Shown: positions 1-5,686, counted from the stretch's first letter. The stretch is DNA of 5,686 bases from JAWXCH01 sp034440595 (GCA_034440595.1 JAWXCH010000539.1:1-5686); one strand, 5' to 3'. Numbers and translations: made by a program. The notes: generated by a model not told the origin, from the sequence alone.

Positions 1-1
1 C

Positions 2-1612
2 AGTTTGCCCTATCGAAATGACGCGGCGATCATATTCCGACGGATGATCCGCTCGCTGCCGACGCGCCGCGGAGTCTTGGGAGTAGCGACTTGCGATAAA
101 GGTTTACCGGCGATGATGATGGCGTTGGCCGGAACGCCCGATCTGCCGTGCGTACTGGTGCCCGGAGGTGTGACTTTGCCGCCGGCGGTGGGAGAGGATG
201 CGGCGAAGATCCAGACAATCGGCGCGCGGTACGCGCATGGCGAAATCAGTTTACAAGATGCGGCCGATCTTGGCTGCAAGGCGTGTGGCTCACCGGGTGG
301 AGGCTGTCAGTTTCTTGGAACGGCCGCCACGGCACAGGTCATTGCAGAAGCACTGGGCCTGACCTTGCCGCATGCGGCGCTGGCACCCAGCGGTCAGCCG
401 ATCTGGACCGATCTGGCACGTCGGTCGGCGCTGGCAGTCATGCGGCTCGATCAGCTTGGCGTCAAGACTCGCGATATTTTGACCGAGGCCTCTCTGCACA
501 ACGCGATGGTCGTGCATGCGGCCTTTGGTGGCTCGACTAACTTGCTGCTACATGTTCCGGCCATCGCGCATGCCGCCGGCTTGCCACGCCCAACGGTTGC
601 CGATTGGACTGCCGTCAATCGACAGACGCCGCGACTGGTGGATGCGCTGCCTAACGGCCCGGTGGGTCACCCGACGGTGCAGGTTTTCTTGGCCGGTGGT
701 GTGCCAGAAGTGATGTTGCACTTGCGACAGCTTGGCCTGCTTAGACTGGATGCTCTAACTGTCACTGGCGAAACACTGGGTGCATCGCTGGAGTGGTGGG
801 AAGATTCTGCACGACGCACGCGGTTGCGGGAGACGTTGCGCAGTCGCGATCGCATCGATCCAGACGATGTGATCATGAACCCAATGCGTGCCAAATCTCG
901 CGGGCTGACCAGCACGGTCTGCTTTCCGGTTGGCAATCTGGCTCCAGAGGGTTCAGTCATCAAAAGCACCGCCATCGATCCGCGCGTGGTCGATGCCGAT
1001 GGAATCTATCGCAAGACTGGCCCGGCACGTGTGTTTCATAGCGAGCGAGACGCAGTTGCGGCGGTGAAAGGAAAAACGGCCAGCCCGATTCGGCCGGGGG
1101 ATGTGCTGGTGCTCTGCTGTCGCGGGCCGCTCGGATCGGGCATGGAAGAGACGTATCAGATCACTTCGGCGCTGAAGTACCTGGAGTGGGGACGCGAAGT
1201 GGCAGTGCTGACCGATGCGAGGTTCTCTGGCGTCAGCACCGGGGCGTGTATTGGTCACGTCGGGCCAGAGGCACTAGCCGGCGGCCCGATCGGTAAGGTG
1301 CGCGAAGGAGACCTCATTCAGATTGTGATCGATCGCAACACACTGGTGGGATCGGTGGACCTTGTCGGTACGATTGATCAGGTAACCGCAGAGCGTGTGG
1401 AGTTTGGTTCAGAGCAAGGTGCGAGAGTATTATCGCAACGCCCGCTACCGGACAATCTGGCCGCCGATCCACGCATGCCGGCAGATAGCCGCCTCTGGGC
1501 GGCGCTGCAATCTGTCAGCGGCGGCACCTGGGGCGGAAGCGTCTACGATGTGGAACGGATTCTAAAAGTGCTGGCCGCGGGGGAGCAGGCGCTAAGAGAG
1601 CGCGGAGGCTGA
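2..1612 (+). CDS. yjhG: YjhG/YagF-family dehydratase (probable D-xylonate dehydratase), 5'-truncated by window edge
   Basis: This is an IlvD/Edd-superfamily Fe-S dehydratase. Characterised YjhG converts D-xylonate to 2-keto-3-deoxy-D-xylonate in cytoplasmic pentose oxidation (Dahms-type route). The reading frame is open to the left edge and begins SLPYRND, an internal YjhG motif, so about 130 N-terminal residues, including the first cluster cysteine (PCDGRTQG region), lie outside. Counting from the Leu codon at position 5, visible motifs are CDKGLP (C30, K32; cluster ligand and likely Mg-binding Lys), the CKAC...GGGCQFLGT segment (C91, C94, C101; C101 the expected third ligand), HAAFGGSTNLLLH, GLTSTVCFPVGN, APEGSVIKSTAID, GMEETYQ, and the family signature TDARFSGVSTGACIGHVG from T403, whose S408 is the likely catalytic base by analogy. 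C371-C372 sit where E. coli YjhG has small hydrophobic residues. Similarity to E. coli YjhG (recalled, not aligned by program) runs to the C terminus. The family is certain; the exact sugar acid is inferred. Confidence 0.93.
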   Translation, partial: SLPYRNDAAIIFRRMIRSLPTRRGVLGVATCDKGLPAMMMALAGTPDLPCVLVPGGVTLPPAVGEDAAKIQTIGARYAHGEISLQDAADLGCKACGSPGGGCQFLGTAATAQVIAEALGLTLPHAALAPSGQPIWTDLARRSALAVMRLDQLGVKTRDILTEASLHNAMVVHAAFGGSTNLLLHVPAIAHAAGLPRPTVADWTAVNRQTPRLVDALPNGPVGHPTVQVFLAGGVPEVMLHLRQLGLLRLDALTVTGETLGASLEWWEDSARRTRLRETLRSRDRIDPDDVIMNPMRAKSRGLTSTVCFPVGNLAPEGSVIKSTAIDPRVVDADGIYRKTGPARVFHSERDAVAAVKGKTASPIRPGDVLVLCCRGPLGSGMEETYQITSALKYLEWGREVAVLTDARFSGVSTGACIGHVGPEALAGGPIGKVREGDLIQIVIDRNTLVGSVDLVGTIDQVTAERVEFGSEQGARVLSQRPLPDNLAADPRMPADSRLWAALQSVSGGTWGGSVYDVERILKVLAAGEQALRERGG

Positions 1613-1758
1613 ATATCGCAATTCTGACGGGCTTGCACGCTACCTGCATGTAACATCGAGCCCTGCACCAATTTTCCGCAAGAAAAAGGTCAAAGTCTGT
1701 AAGAAACCAGTAAAACGAGCTTGGTATTGATTGACGCGGGCGCGGCCAGCAACTAGCT

Positions 1759-1770
1759 TGCTAGCTAGCA
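1759..1770. promoter_or_regulatory. Perfect 12-bp palindrome TGCTAGCTAGCA upstream of the PEP-CTERM gene
   Basis: The 12 bases are exactly self-complementary and lie 31 bp before the ATG at 1802. With the adjacent CTAG at 1753-1756, three CTAG tetramers fall within 16 bp. A perfect dyad between any promoter and the start codon could be an operator for a dimeric regulator or a small element in the mRNA leader. No regulator is encoded nearby, so function is inference only. Confidence 0.3.
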
Positions 1771-1786
1771 CTTGAAACCAACTTCT

Positions 1787-1792
1787 GGGGAG
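1787..1792 (+). promoter_or_regulatory. Ribosome binding site GGGGAG deciding the ATG start at 1802
   Basis: GGGGAG lies nine bases before the ATG at 1802, good Shine-Dalgarno spacing. It falls inside the alternative longer frame that opens with TTG at 1772, so it argues for 1802 as the true start. The protein then begins directly with a standard signal peptide. Confidence 0.65.
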
Positions 1793-1801
1793 CACCTCGA
1801 T

Positions 1802-3535
1802 ATGCCTGCACTCACCGCTCGTACCTCACTGACACAAAAAACTCCTCAATGGCTTAGAATCATCGTTCTCGCCATTGGCATGACCACCTTTCTAGCCGCG
1901 CGAACACCTGCCGCGGATGTCACCTCGACCTGGCTCGGTGGAACTGGTAACTGGAATGTGAACGGCAATTGGTCGAACGTGCCAGCCGCAGGTGGATACC
2001 CTCACAACGGCAACGCGGGCATAGGCACCTACGCGGCCATTGTCAATTCTGGCAAAGTTACGCTGTCGTCCAATGTCACCTTGGCCGAGTTGACTTTCTC
2101 CGATGGTCAGATTGCCAGCAATGTTCTCATCCAGCCCGGCACCATGACTTGGTCTGGCGGCCTGCTGAGTGGCTTCGGCAGTTTGATGCCCACGAAACTG
2201 TCTGTCACGGGGGGAGCGCAGCTCAGCAGCAGTCAAGTCGCCACGAATGGCAATGGCGCAAACGCAACGACCTGGAGCGGCAGTTCAAATATTGCCACAG
2301 GGAATGGTGCCATCTGGACCAACACCGGTGAATTCACCGCTCAGAACGATCAGAGCTATAACAACTCCTTAGGGGGTAGCTCGACTTTCAACAACATTGG
2401 AACCTTTCTCAAACAGGTCACCAGCGGCGTTACCAGCTTTGACGGTGTGGCCTTTAATAATTTCGGTCAGGTAATCATCCAGTCAGGCACGCTACGACTT
2501 GCCGGAGGAGGAAACGCTCAACAGAACGCATCTTTCTCAGGTGTAGGAGGAACAGCCTTGGAATTCAGCAGTGGTACTTTCACGGTCAATTCCTCAGAAT
2601 TTGTTAGCGGCAGTTTTGCCGGAACCACACGGATCAACGGCGGTACGGTGATCGTGAACAGCCCCTTTATCAATCCTTCACCCGCTTCGCTGGGAGCGAA
2701 TGTCGAATTCAGCAGCGGGCAGTTGGTTGCCAACCGATCACTCCAAACCAACAACATGCTCTGGTCCGGCGGAACATTTAGTGGCGGTGGCGGGCTGACA
2801 ACCAATACCCTATCGATTACTGGCGAAGTTGAGTTAGACAATTCTTCGCTCTCTGCCTTTGGCGGCAGCCCCACGATCTTTGCCACCGGTCGCCTCACCG
2901 GTTCGGGTTCCCTCACCGGGGACTTTGTCAATCAAGGTACAATCGCGCCGGGTGACGATATCGGGCAGTTCTTTTTCAAACAGAATCTAAATAGCTATGG
3001 AACGATCGAACTGGATATCGCTAGTCTGACTCAGTTCGACACATTGACCGTGGCAAACAGTCTGGCGTTGAATGGCCCATTGAAGGTTGGGCTGCTGACA
3101 CCGTTCTTGCCCCAAGTTGGGGATAGTTTCAAGCTTTTTGACTTTGGCAACCTGGCGCTGGGGGGTGGATTTATGTTCGACTTTGACGGCCCCGTCGGTG
3201 TCACTTGGGACACCAGCCTGTTTGCCTCCACCGGAACCATCACAGTCAACGGGTCATTGCTCCCTGGCGATCTGAACAGCGACGGCTTCGTCGGTCAAGA
3301 TGATCTGAATGCCATTCTCAGTCACTGGGGCCAATCAGTCCAAGCTGGCAATCGGCCCCTCGGTGACCCAAGCGGTGATGGCTTTGTCGGGCAGGACGAT
3401 CTGAACGCAGTGCTCAGTTCCTGGGGACAGGTATCACCCCCAGTGACTCCGGTGCCAGAACCTGCCACGATCTGCCTGTTGGCTCTTGGTCTAGTTGGTG
3501 CGATTGCGGTGAAAGTGCGTCAATCTGGCCGCTGA
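1802..3535 (+). CDS. Exported PEP-CTERM protein with dockerin-type EF-hand pair
   Basis: A 577-residue secreted, probably surface-attached protein of unknown specific function. It has a signal peptide: n-region with R7, K13 and R19, hydrophobic core about 20-33, likely cleavage near A37/A38. Residues about 40-485 are rich in Gly, Ser, Asn and Thr, beginning TSTWLGGTGNWNVNGNWSN. Short beta-strand-like motifs such as WSGG, EFSSG and INGGTVIVNS suggest a beta-helix or stalk. Residues 488-543 are a dockerin type I-like pair of calcium loops (D490/N492/D494/D501 and D522/S524/D526/D533). The C terminus is a PEP-CTERM signal: PEP at 552-554, hydrophobic segment about 556-570, basic tail ending R577. 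Such signals are cut by exosortase, which is not encoded here. The 1802 ATG is preferred over TTG at 1772 because of the GGGGAG site. A strong hairpin follows the stop. No enzymatic domain is recognised; adhesin or matrix roles are only plausible. Confidence 0.9.
   Translation: MPALTARTSLTQKTPQWLRIIVLAIGMTTFLAARTPAADVTSTWLGGTGNWNVNGNWSNVPAAGGYPHNGNAGIGTYAAIVNSGKVTLSSNVTLAELTFSDGQIASNVLIQPGTMTWSGGLLSGFGSLMPTKLSVTGGAQLSSSQVATNGNGANATTWSGSSNIATGNGAIWTNTGEFTAQNDQSYNNSLGGSSTFNNIGTFLKQVTSGVTSFDGVAFNNFGQVIIQSGTLRLAGGGNAQQNASFSGVGGTALEFSSGTFTVNSSEFVSGSFAGTTRINGGTVIVNSPFINPSPASLGANVEFSSGQLVANRSLQTNNMLWSGGTFSGGGGLTTNTLSITGEVELDNSSLSAFGGSPTIFATGRLTGSGSLTGDFVNQGTIAPGDDIGQFFFKQNLNSYGTIELDIASLTQFDTLTVANSLALNGPLKVGLLTPFLPQVGDSFKLFDFGNLALGGGFMFDFDGPVGVTWDTSLFASTGTITVNGSLLPGDLNSDGFVGQDDLNAILSHWGQSVQAGNRPLGDPSGDGFVGQDDLNAVLSSWGQVSPPVTPVPEPATICLLALGLVGAIAVKVRQSGR
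2150..2836 (+). repeat. Diverged internal protein repeat (WSGG module) in the PEP-CTERM stalk
   Basis: A 25-residue segment starting at W117 (DNA from 2150) matches one starting at W321 (DNA from 2762). Both follow the pattern WSGG-x2-SG-x-G-x-L-x4-LS[VI]TG-x3-L, with about 13 identities by eye. Separately, EFSSG occurs at residues 254-258 and 302-306, with gaattcagcag conserved at 2561 and 2705. This suggests an ancestral duplication of beta-rich modules. The coordinates span both WSGG copies and the unlike sequence between them. Confidence 0.5.
3269..3427 (+). repeat. Two tandem dockerin-like calcium-binding repeats
   Basis: The copies at 3269-3331 and 3365-3427 each encode D-x-[NS]-x-DGFVGQDDLNA followed by a short helix ending in WG. 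Eleven consecutive residues (DGFVGQDDLNA) are identical, yet about seven of those eleven codons differ synonymously. The duplication is therefore old and the protein sequence has been held by selection. In cellulosomes dockerins bind cohesins; no cohesin is visible in this window. Confidence 0.8.
3455..3532 (+). other. PEP-CTERM sorting signal
   Basis: These codons give P-E-P (residues 552-554), then a hydrophobic stretch of about 15 residues (ATICLLALGLVGAIAV) and a short basic tail with K571, R573 and R577. This is the tripartite pattern recognised by exosortase (EpsH/XrtA-type) sorting in Gram-negative bacteria. It sits immediately after the dockerin pair and a short Pro/Val linker. Confidence 0.88.
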
Positions 3536-3551
3536 TTCGCGATTGCGGACA

Positions 3552-3581
3552 CTGGACGTGAAAGCCTGCTTTCATGTCCAG
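3552..3581 (+). terminator. 13-bp stem-loop after the PEP-CTERM gene, candidate terminator
   Basis: The arms CTGGACGTGAAAG (3552-3564) and CTTTCATGTCCAG (3569-3581) pair over 13 positions, with one G-U wobble and a four-base CCTG loop. The structure begins 16 bases after the stop codon at 3533-3535. It lacks a downstream T-run, so it may act as a Rho-assisted or 3'-protective hairpin and not as a classic intrinsic terminator. On the complementary strand the wobble becomes an A-C mismatch, which favours a + strand transcript. Confidence 0.55.
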
Positions 3582-3677
3582 CATTGAGTGGGCTGGAATT
3601 AAAAGAATTGCCTCGATCTGAAACAGTCCCTCGCCCCCTGGTGTCCTATAGAATTGAGATCGCATCCCTGGCATTGA

Positions 3678-3699
3678 AATGGACCGGCAAAGGTCCATT
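3678..3699. repeat. Perfect 8-bp inverted repeat with 6-base loop
   Basis: AATGGACC (3678-3685) and GGTCCATT (3692-3699) are exact reverse complements flanking GGCAAA. The left arm contains the ATG (3679) that would open the doubtful small ORF, so folding would hide that start. It could be a second 3' element of the upstream transcript, a protein-binding dyad, or chance. No T-run follows. Confidence 0.35.
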
Positions 3700-3951
3700 G
3701 CACTTATCTATCTGGCGTCGTGTCTGACAATACTTCTCCCAGCCTTTCTACAACCCGCACTGGCTCTCCTGCGTGGACTGCCACAGTTCGCCCCTCCTCC
3801 GCAAGGCGTTATAATCTACTGGGTGAAGGGGGATTTCTCCAGATTCTTGCCGCTACATAGTGCGGAACGGCCCGGCATGCGGCAGAATGCAGAAGTCACA
3901 CTGCCGGGGTATGGCAATGCTAACTGTGTTGTCGAACTGCTGCGCCCGTAA
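3679..3951 (+). CDS. Doubtful small ORF, hypothetical protein with signal-peptide-like N terminus
   Basis: Ninety codons, no family recognised. In favour: residues 1-5 (MDRQR) form a charged n-region, followed by a hydrophobic stretch of about 22 residues and an ALA-type cleavage site near residue 29, as in an exported protein. An L-A-S-C at 12-15 resembles a lipobox, but hydrophobic residues continue after the Cys, which is atypical. Against: there is no Shine-Dalgarno sequence, the start lies inside a perfect hairpin, codon choice includes several rare-type codons (ATA, AGA, AGG), and a consensus TATAAT box with structured sequence lies inside the frame. It is in the same frame as the downstream MetE-like gene but separated by TAA at 3949. 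It is more likely non-coding leader or promoter DNA than a gene. Confidence 0.22.
   Translation: MDRQRSIALIYLASCLTILLPAFLQPALALLRGLPQFAPPPQGVIIYWVKGDFSRFLPLHSAERPGMRQNAEVTLPGYGNANCVVELLRP
3787..3815 (+). promoter_or_regulatory. Candidate sigma-70-type promoter for the MetE-like/PAS operon
   Basis: A perfect TATAAT at 3810-3815 is preceded, with 17-bp spacing, by TTCGCC at 3787-3792. That -35 matches TTGACA at only three of six positions. Transcription would start near 3822, giving a leader of about 165 nt before the ATG at 3988. The -10 match is strong but the -35 is weak, so this is a candidate only. Confidence 0.4.
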
Positions 3952-3960
3952 CTTCAGCAG
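3850..3960 (+). promoter_or_regulatory. Structured 5' leader candidate with alternative hairpins
   Basis: Three inverted repeats and one competing alternative lie between the TATAAT box and the MetE-like start. They are CCGC-t-AC / GT-GCGG (3850-3865), CCCGGCA / TGCCGGG (3871-3877 with 3902-3908), and CTGCTG / CAGCAG (3937-3942 with 3955-3960). CGGCAG / CTGCCG (3880-3885 with 3901-3906) shares its right arm with the second pair, so the two are mutually exclusive. I do not recognise a SAM, SAH or cobalamin riboswitch consensus. Regulatory function is inference. Confidence 0.28.
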
Positions 3961-3987
3961 CTAGATGGAAACCAAAACTCAACAGCC

Positions 3988-5085
3988 ATGATCATTCCAA
4001 CAGAGCCGATAGGTAGCATTCCGCGGCCGGCGAAACTGCTGTACGCACTCGCACAGCGCAGTAGTGCCGCGCCGCGAGACTGCGATTCAGCGGATGCCCC
4101 CGATCCTCAGCTCGATCGAATCTATGACGAGGCGATTCGCGACACGATCGCCGCTCTGGAAGCCACCGGTTCGCCCGTCGTCACCGATGGTGAACAGCAA
4201 AAGTACCACAACTTCCTCACCTACTGCGTTCACGGGCTAAAAAACACCGACTCCGAAGGGTTCACCATTCACTTTGCCTCTGGGCATGTCCGCCGTATGC
4301 CGCGCTTGATCAGTGGCCCGTTTCGGTACAACCGATACGCCGACAGTTTTCTGGAGAAGGCACTGCGGTATGCGCACGTGCCGGTCAAGCAGGCGGTCAT
4401 CTCGCCATCGGCACTCAGCCTGTTGTATCCCGAACAAGAGATCGACGGATACCCGCGTGAGCAATTCATCGCCGATCTATTGAATGAACACGAGCGCGAA
4501 GTGCGAAGCTGCTTGGACAAGGGGGCGCACAAGGTGCAGATCGACTTCACCGAAGGACGCCTGGCGGTCAAGCTCGACCCGAGCGGAGAACTTTTGCATC
4601 GATTCATCGACTTGAACAACCTGGCTCTTTCGCGATTTTCGCCCGAGGAGCGGCAGCGGATTGGTGTGCATACCTGCCCCGGCGGAGACCGCGATTCAAC
4701 GCACAGCGCGGACATTGACTATGCCGAATTGCTCCCCAGTTTGTTTCAACTCAAGGCGGGAAATTTTTACATTGCACTGGCCGGCGAGGCGAACCCGGCA
4801 CGGGTGCTAAAGATCATCCGCGAACACATGCAGCCGAATCAGCGTATCTTTGTGGGGGTGATCGACACAATCAACCCGACGATCGAGACACCGCAAGAGG
4901 TCTGCGATCGCATTCTGCTGGCTGCGCAGTACATTCCTGTTACGCAATTAGGGACGACCGACGACTGTGGTTTTTCGCCATTCTGCGATGACACTTCGAC
5001 CACACGAGAAACAGCGTTTGAGAAAATTCGGTCACGTGTGCAGGGGACCGCACTGGCGGAGAAAGCGTTGGCAGGTAAGCTATGA
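3988..5085 (+). CDS. MetE-like catalytic domain protein (cobalamin-independent methionine synthase family)
   Basis: A 365-residue cytoplasmic zinc methyltransferase-like protein matching only the C-terminal catalytic barrel of MetE (about 750 residues in E. coli); the N-terminal folate-binding half is absent. Visible motifs by comparison with MetE are IGSIPRP (8-14, homocysteine-binding IGS), VVTDGEQ with E69, KVQID with D186, H228-x-C230, E267 in AGEANPA, and C327 in TTDDCGF; H228, C230, E267 and C327 would bind zinc. About 15 extra residues separate H228 and E267 relative to MetE, and the usual DEP after QI reads DFTEGRLAVK. Family knowledge: short MetE homologues may methylate homocysteine from donors other than polyglutamyl methyl-folate, or act on other thiols, so donor and acceptor are unassigned. 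No clear Shine-Dalgarno precedes the ATG, but the start sits close to the first conserved motif. The stop overlaps the next gene's start. Confidence 0.85.
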   Translation: MIIPTEPIGSIPRPAKLLYALAQRSSAAPRDCDSADAPDPQLDRIYDEAIRDTIAALEATGSPVVTDGEQQKYHNFLTYCVHGLKNTDSEGFTIHFASGHVRRMPRLISGPFRYNRYADSFLEKALRYAHVPVKQAVISPSALSLLYPEQEIDGYPREQFIADLLNEHEREVRSCLDKGAHKVQIDFTEGRLAVKLDPSGELLHRFIDLNNLALSRFSPEERQRIGVHTCPGGDRDSTHSADIDYAELLPSLFQLKAGNFYIALAGEANPARVLKIIREHMQPNQRIFVGVIDTINPTIETPQEVCDRILLAAQYIPVTQLGTTDDCGFSPFCDDTSTTRETAFEKIRSRVQGTALAEKALAGKL

Positions 5086-5686
5086 GCCGCATAGAAGACG
5101 AAGAAGCATTGCTGCGATCGGTCGCACTTCAGAATGCACAAAGCATTCTGGTGGCACGCCAGCGCGCCGAGCAAGAACTGCTGACGACCAAAGAAGCTCT
5201 AGAGCAGAGCATGAGCGAGCTAGCGCGCAGTTTGGCCACGGTTCGTGCCACGCTGGAGGCGACCAAGGATGGAATTCTGGTGACCGATGGCACCGGCCAT
5301 GTAACCGACTTCAACCGCAGCTATGTTGAAATCTGGGGGATCCCGCAGGCGTTGCTCGAGACCAAGGACCACCGCCAGGTCATTGAATTTTGCAGTCAGC
5401 TAGTGGGCGATTCGCAGCCATTTATCGCGCGAATTGAAGAAATCTATGCGACTTCTCCGCCAGAAAGTTTTGATGTGCAGCACCTGACCGATGGTCGGAT
5501 TCTAGAACGTACTTCCAAGGTTCAATTTGCCGAACAACTGAACATCGGTCGCGTCTGGATCTTTCGCGATGTCACCGAAGCCCGGCGGCTGGAGCTAGGG
5601 CGATTTCGACTGGCGGCGATTGTCGAGTCCTCGGACGATGCGATCATCAGCAAAACGCTAGAGGGGATCATCACCAGTTGGAATCA
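5082..5686 (+). CDS. PAS-domain signalling protein (probable sensor histidine kinase), 3'-truncated by window edge
   Basis: The frame opens at ATG 5082, overlapping the preceding stop as ATGA, with AGG at 5073-5075 six bases upstream. It stays open for 201 codons to the edge. Residues about 4-55 are a charged, heptad-like helix (probable coiled coil). PAS domain 1 spans about 50-170: ATLEATKDGILVTD, then GHVTDFNRSYVEIWGIP, and ending GRVWIFRDVTEARRLE, the classic PAS exit leading to a signalling helix. A second PAS starts about 177 (AAIVESSDDAIISKTLEGIITSWN). There is no transmembrane segment, so it is probably cytoplasmic. The output domain is beyond the window. A histidine kinase is the commonest partner of this layout, but a diguanylate cyclase or other output is possible. 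Overlap with the MetE-like gene indicates translational coupling. Confidence 0.85.
   Translation, partial: MSRIEDEEALLRSVALQNAQSILVARQRAEQELLTTKEALEQSMSELARSLATVRATLEATKDGILVTDGTGHVTDFNRSYVEIWGIPQALLETKDHRQVIEFCSQLVGDSQPFIARIEEIYATSPPESFDVQHLTDGRILERTSKVQFAEQLNIGRVWIFRDVTEARRLELGRFRLAAIVESSDDAIISKTLEGIITSWN

Noticed and set aside
5..7. TTG at position 5 as the start of the dehydratase
   Set aside because: The frame is open to the window edge and the preceding codon encodes Ser of a conserved internal motif (SLPYRND), so the gene begins upstream of the window.
1629..1675. Possible terminator after the dehydratase: GGGCT (1629-1633) with AGCCC (1659-1663), then TTTT at 1672
   Set aside because: Only five base pairs close a 25-base interior, and the T-run is eight bases away from the stem. 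This is too weak to call.
1731..1759. TTGACG (1731-1736) with TAGCTT (1754-1759) as a promoter for the PEP-CTERM gene
   Set aside because: The -35 matches well, but the -10 matches only three of six positions and overlaps the palindrome. It is not distinguishable from chance.
1772..1801. TTG at 1772 as the start of the PEP-CTERM protein
   Set aside because: The GGGGAG ribosome site lies inside this stretch at ideal distance from the ATG at 1802, and the signal peptide begins naturally there.
2518..2931. Long antisense open frame within the PEP-CTERM gene
   Set aside because: It lies opposite a gene with clear domain structure, has no recognisable motif or ribosome site, and is explained by the sense-strand composition.
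4269..4715. Long antisense open frame within the MetE-like gene
   Set aside because: The sense frame carries the conserved zinc ligands. The antisense product is Arg/Ser-rich low-information sequence typical of a shadow frame.
3679..5085. Readthrough fusion of the small ORF with the MetE-like protein, since both share a frame
   Set aside because: A TAA at 3949-3951 and 12 further non-conserved codons separate them, and the MetE-like protein already starts just before its first conserved motif.
1..5686. CRISPR array, tRNA/rRNA, transposase, att sites or a defence system
   Set aside because: No regularly spaced repeats, no cloverleaf or rRNA core sequence, and no recognisable mobile or defence protein were seen on either strand.

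Overview
This window most likely comes from a planctomycete, probably of the Pirellulales type. The main clue is a secreted, Gly/Ser/Asn-rich protein that carries both a dockerin-type EF-hand pair and a C-terminal PEP-CTERM sorting signal, a combination typical of that phylum. Weak or missing Shine-Dalgarno sequences at some starts and loosely spaced genes fit this. The assignment is inferred from gene content; there is no rRNA marker in the window.

All supported genes are on the + strand. (1) Positions 1-1612 hold the C-terminal four fifths of an IlvD/Edd-family dehydratase of the YjhG/YagF (D-xylonate dehydratase) subgroup, cut by the left edge. (2) A 189-bp gap contains a perfect 12-bp palindrome and a good ribosome binding site, and leads into a 577-residue exported PEP-CTERM/dockerin protein (1802-3535). 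(3) A 452-bp stretch (3536-3987) has no confident gene. It holds a strong 13-bp stem-loop just after the PEP-CTERM gene, a second perfect hairpin, a doubtful 90-codon ORF with a signal-peptide-like start, a consensus TATAAT box, and several inverted repeats crowded in front of the next gene. (4) Positions 3988-5085 encode a stand-alone MetE-type catalytic domain (cobalamin-independent methionine synthase family) with the zinc ligands visible. (5) Its stop codon overlaps, as ATGA, the start of a PAS-domain signalling protein that runs off the right edge.

The dehydratase (sugar-acid catabolism) and the PEP-CTERM protein (cell surface) look like independent transcription units. The MetE-like enzyme and the PAS protein look like a translationally coupled operon, possibly transcribed from the TATAAT promoter through a structured leader of about 165 nt. 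That leader and the pairing of a methyltransferase with a sensor are the most interesting points here. I see no mobile element, CRISPR array, tRNA, rRNA or defence system, and nothing that clearly amounts to a new system.
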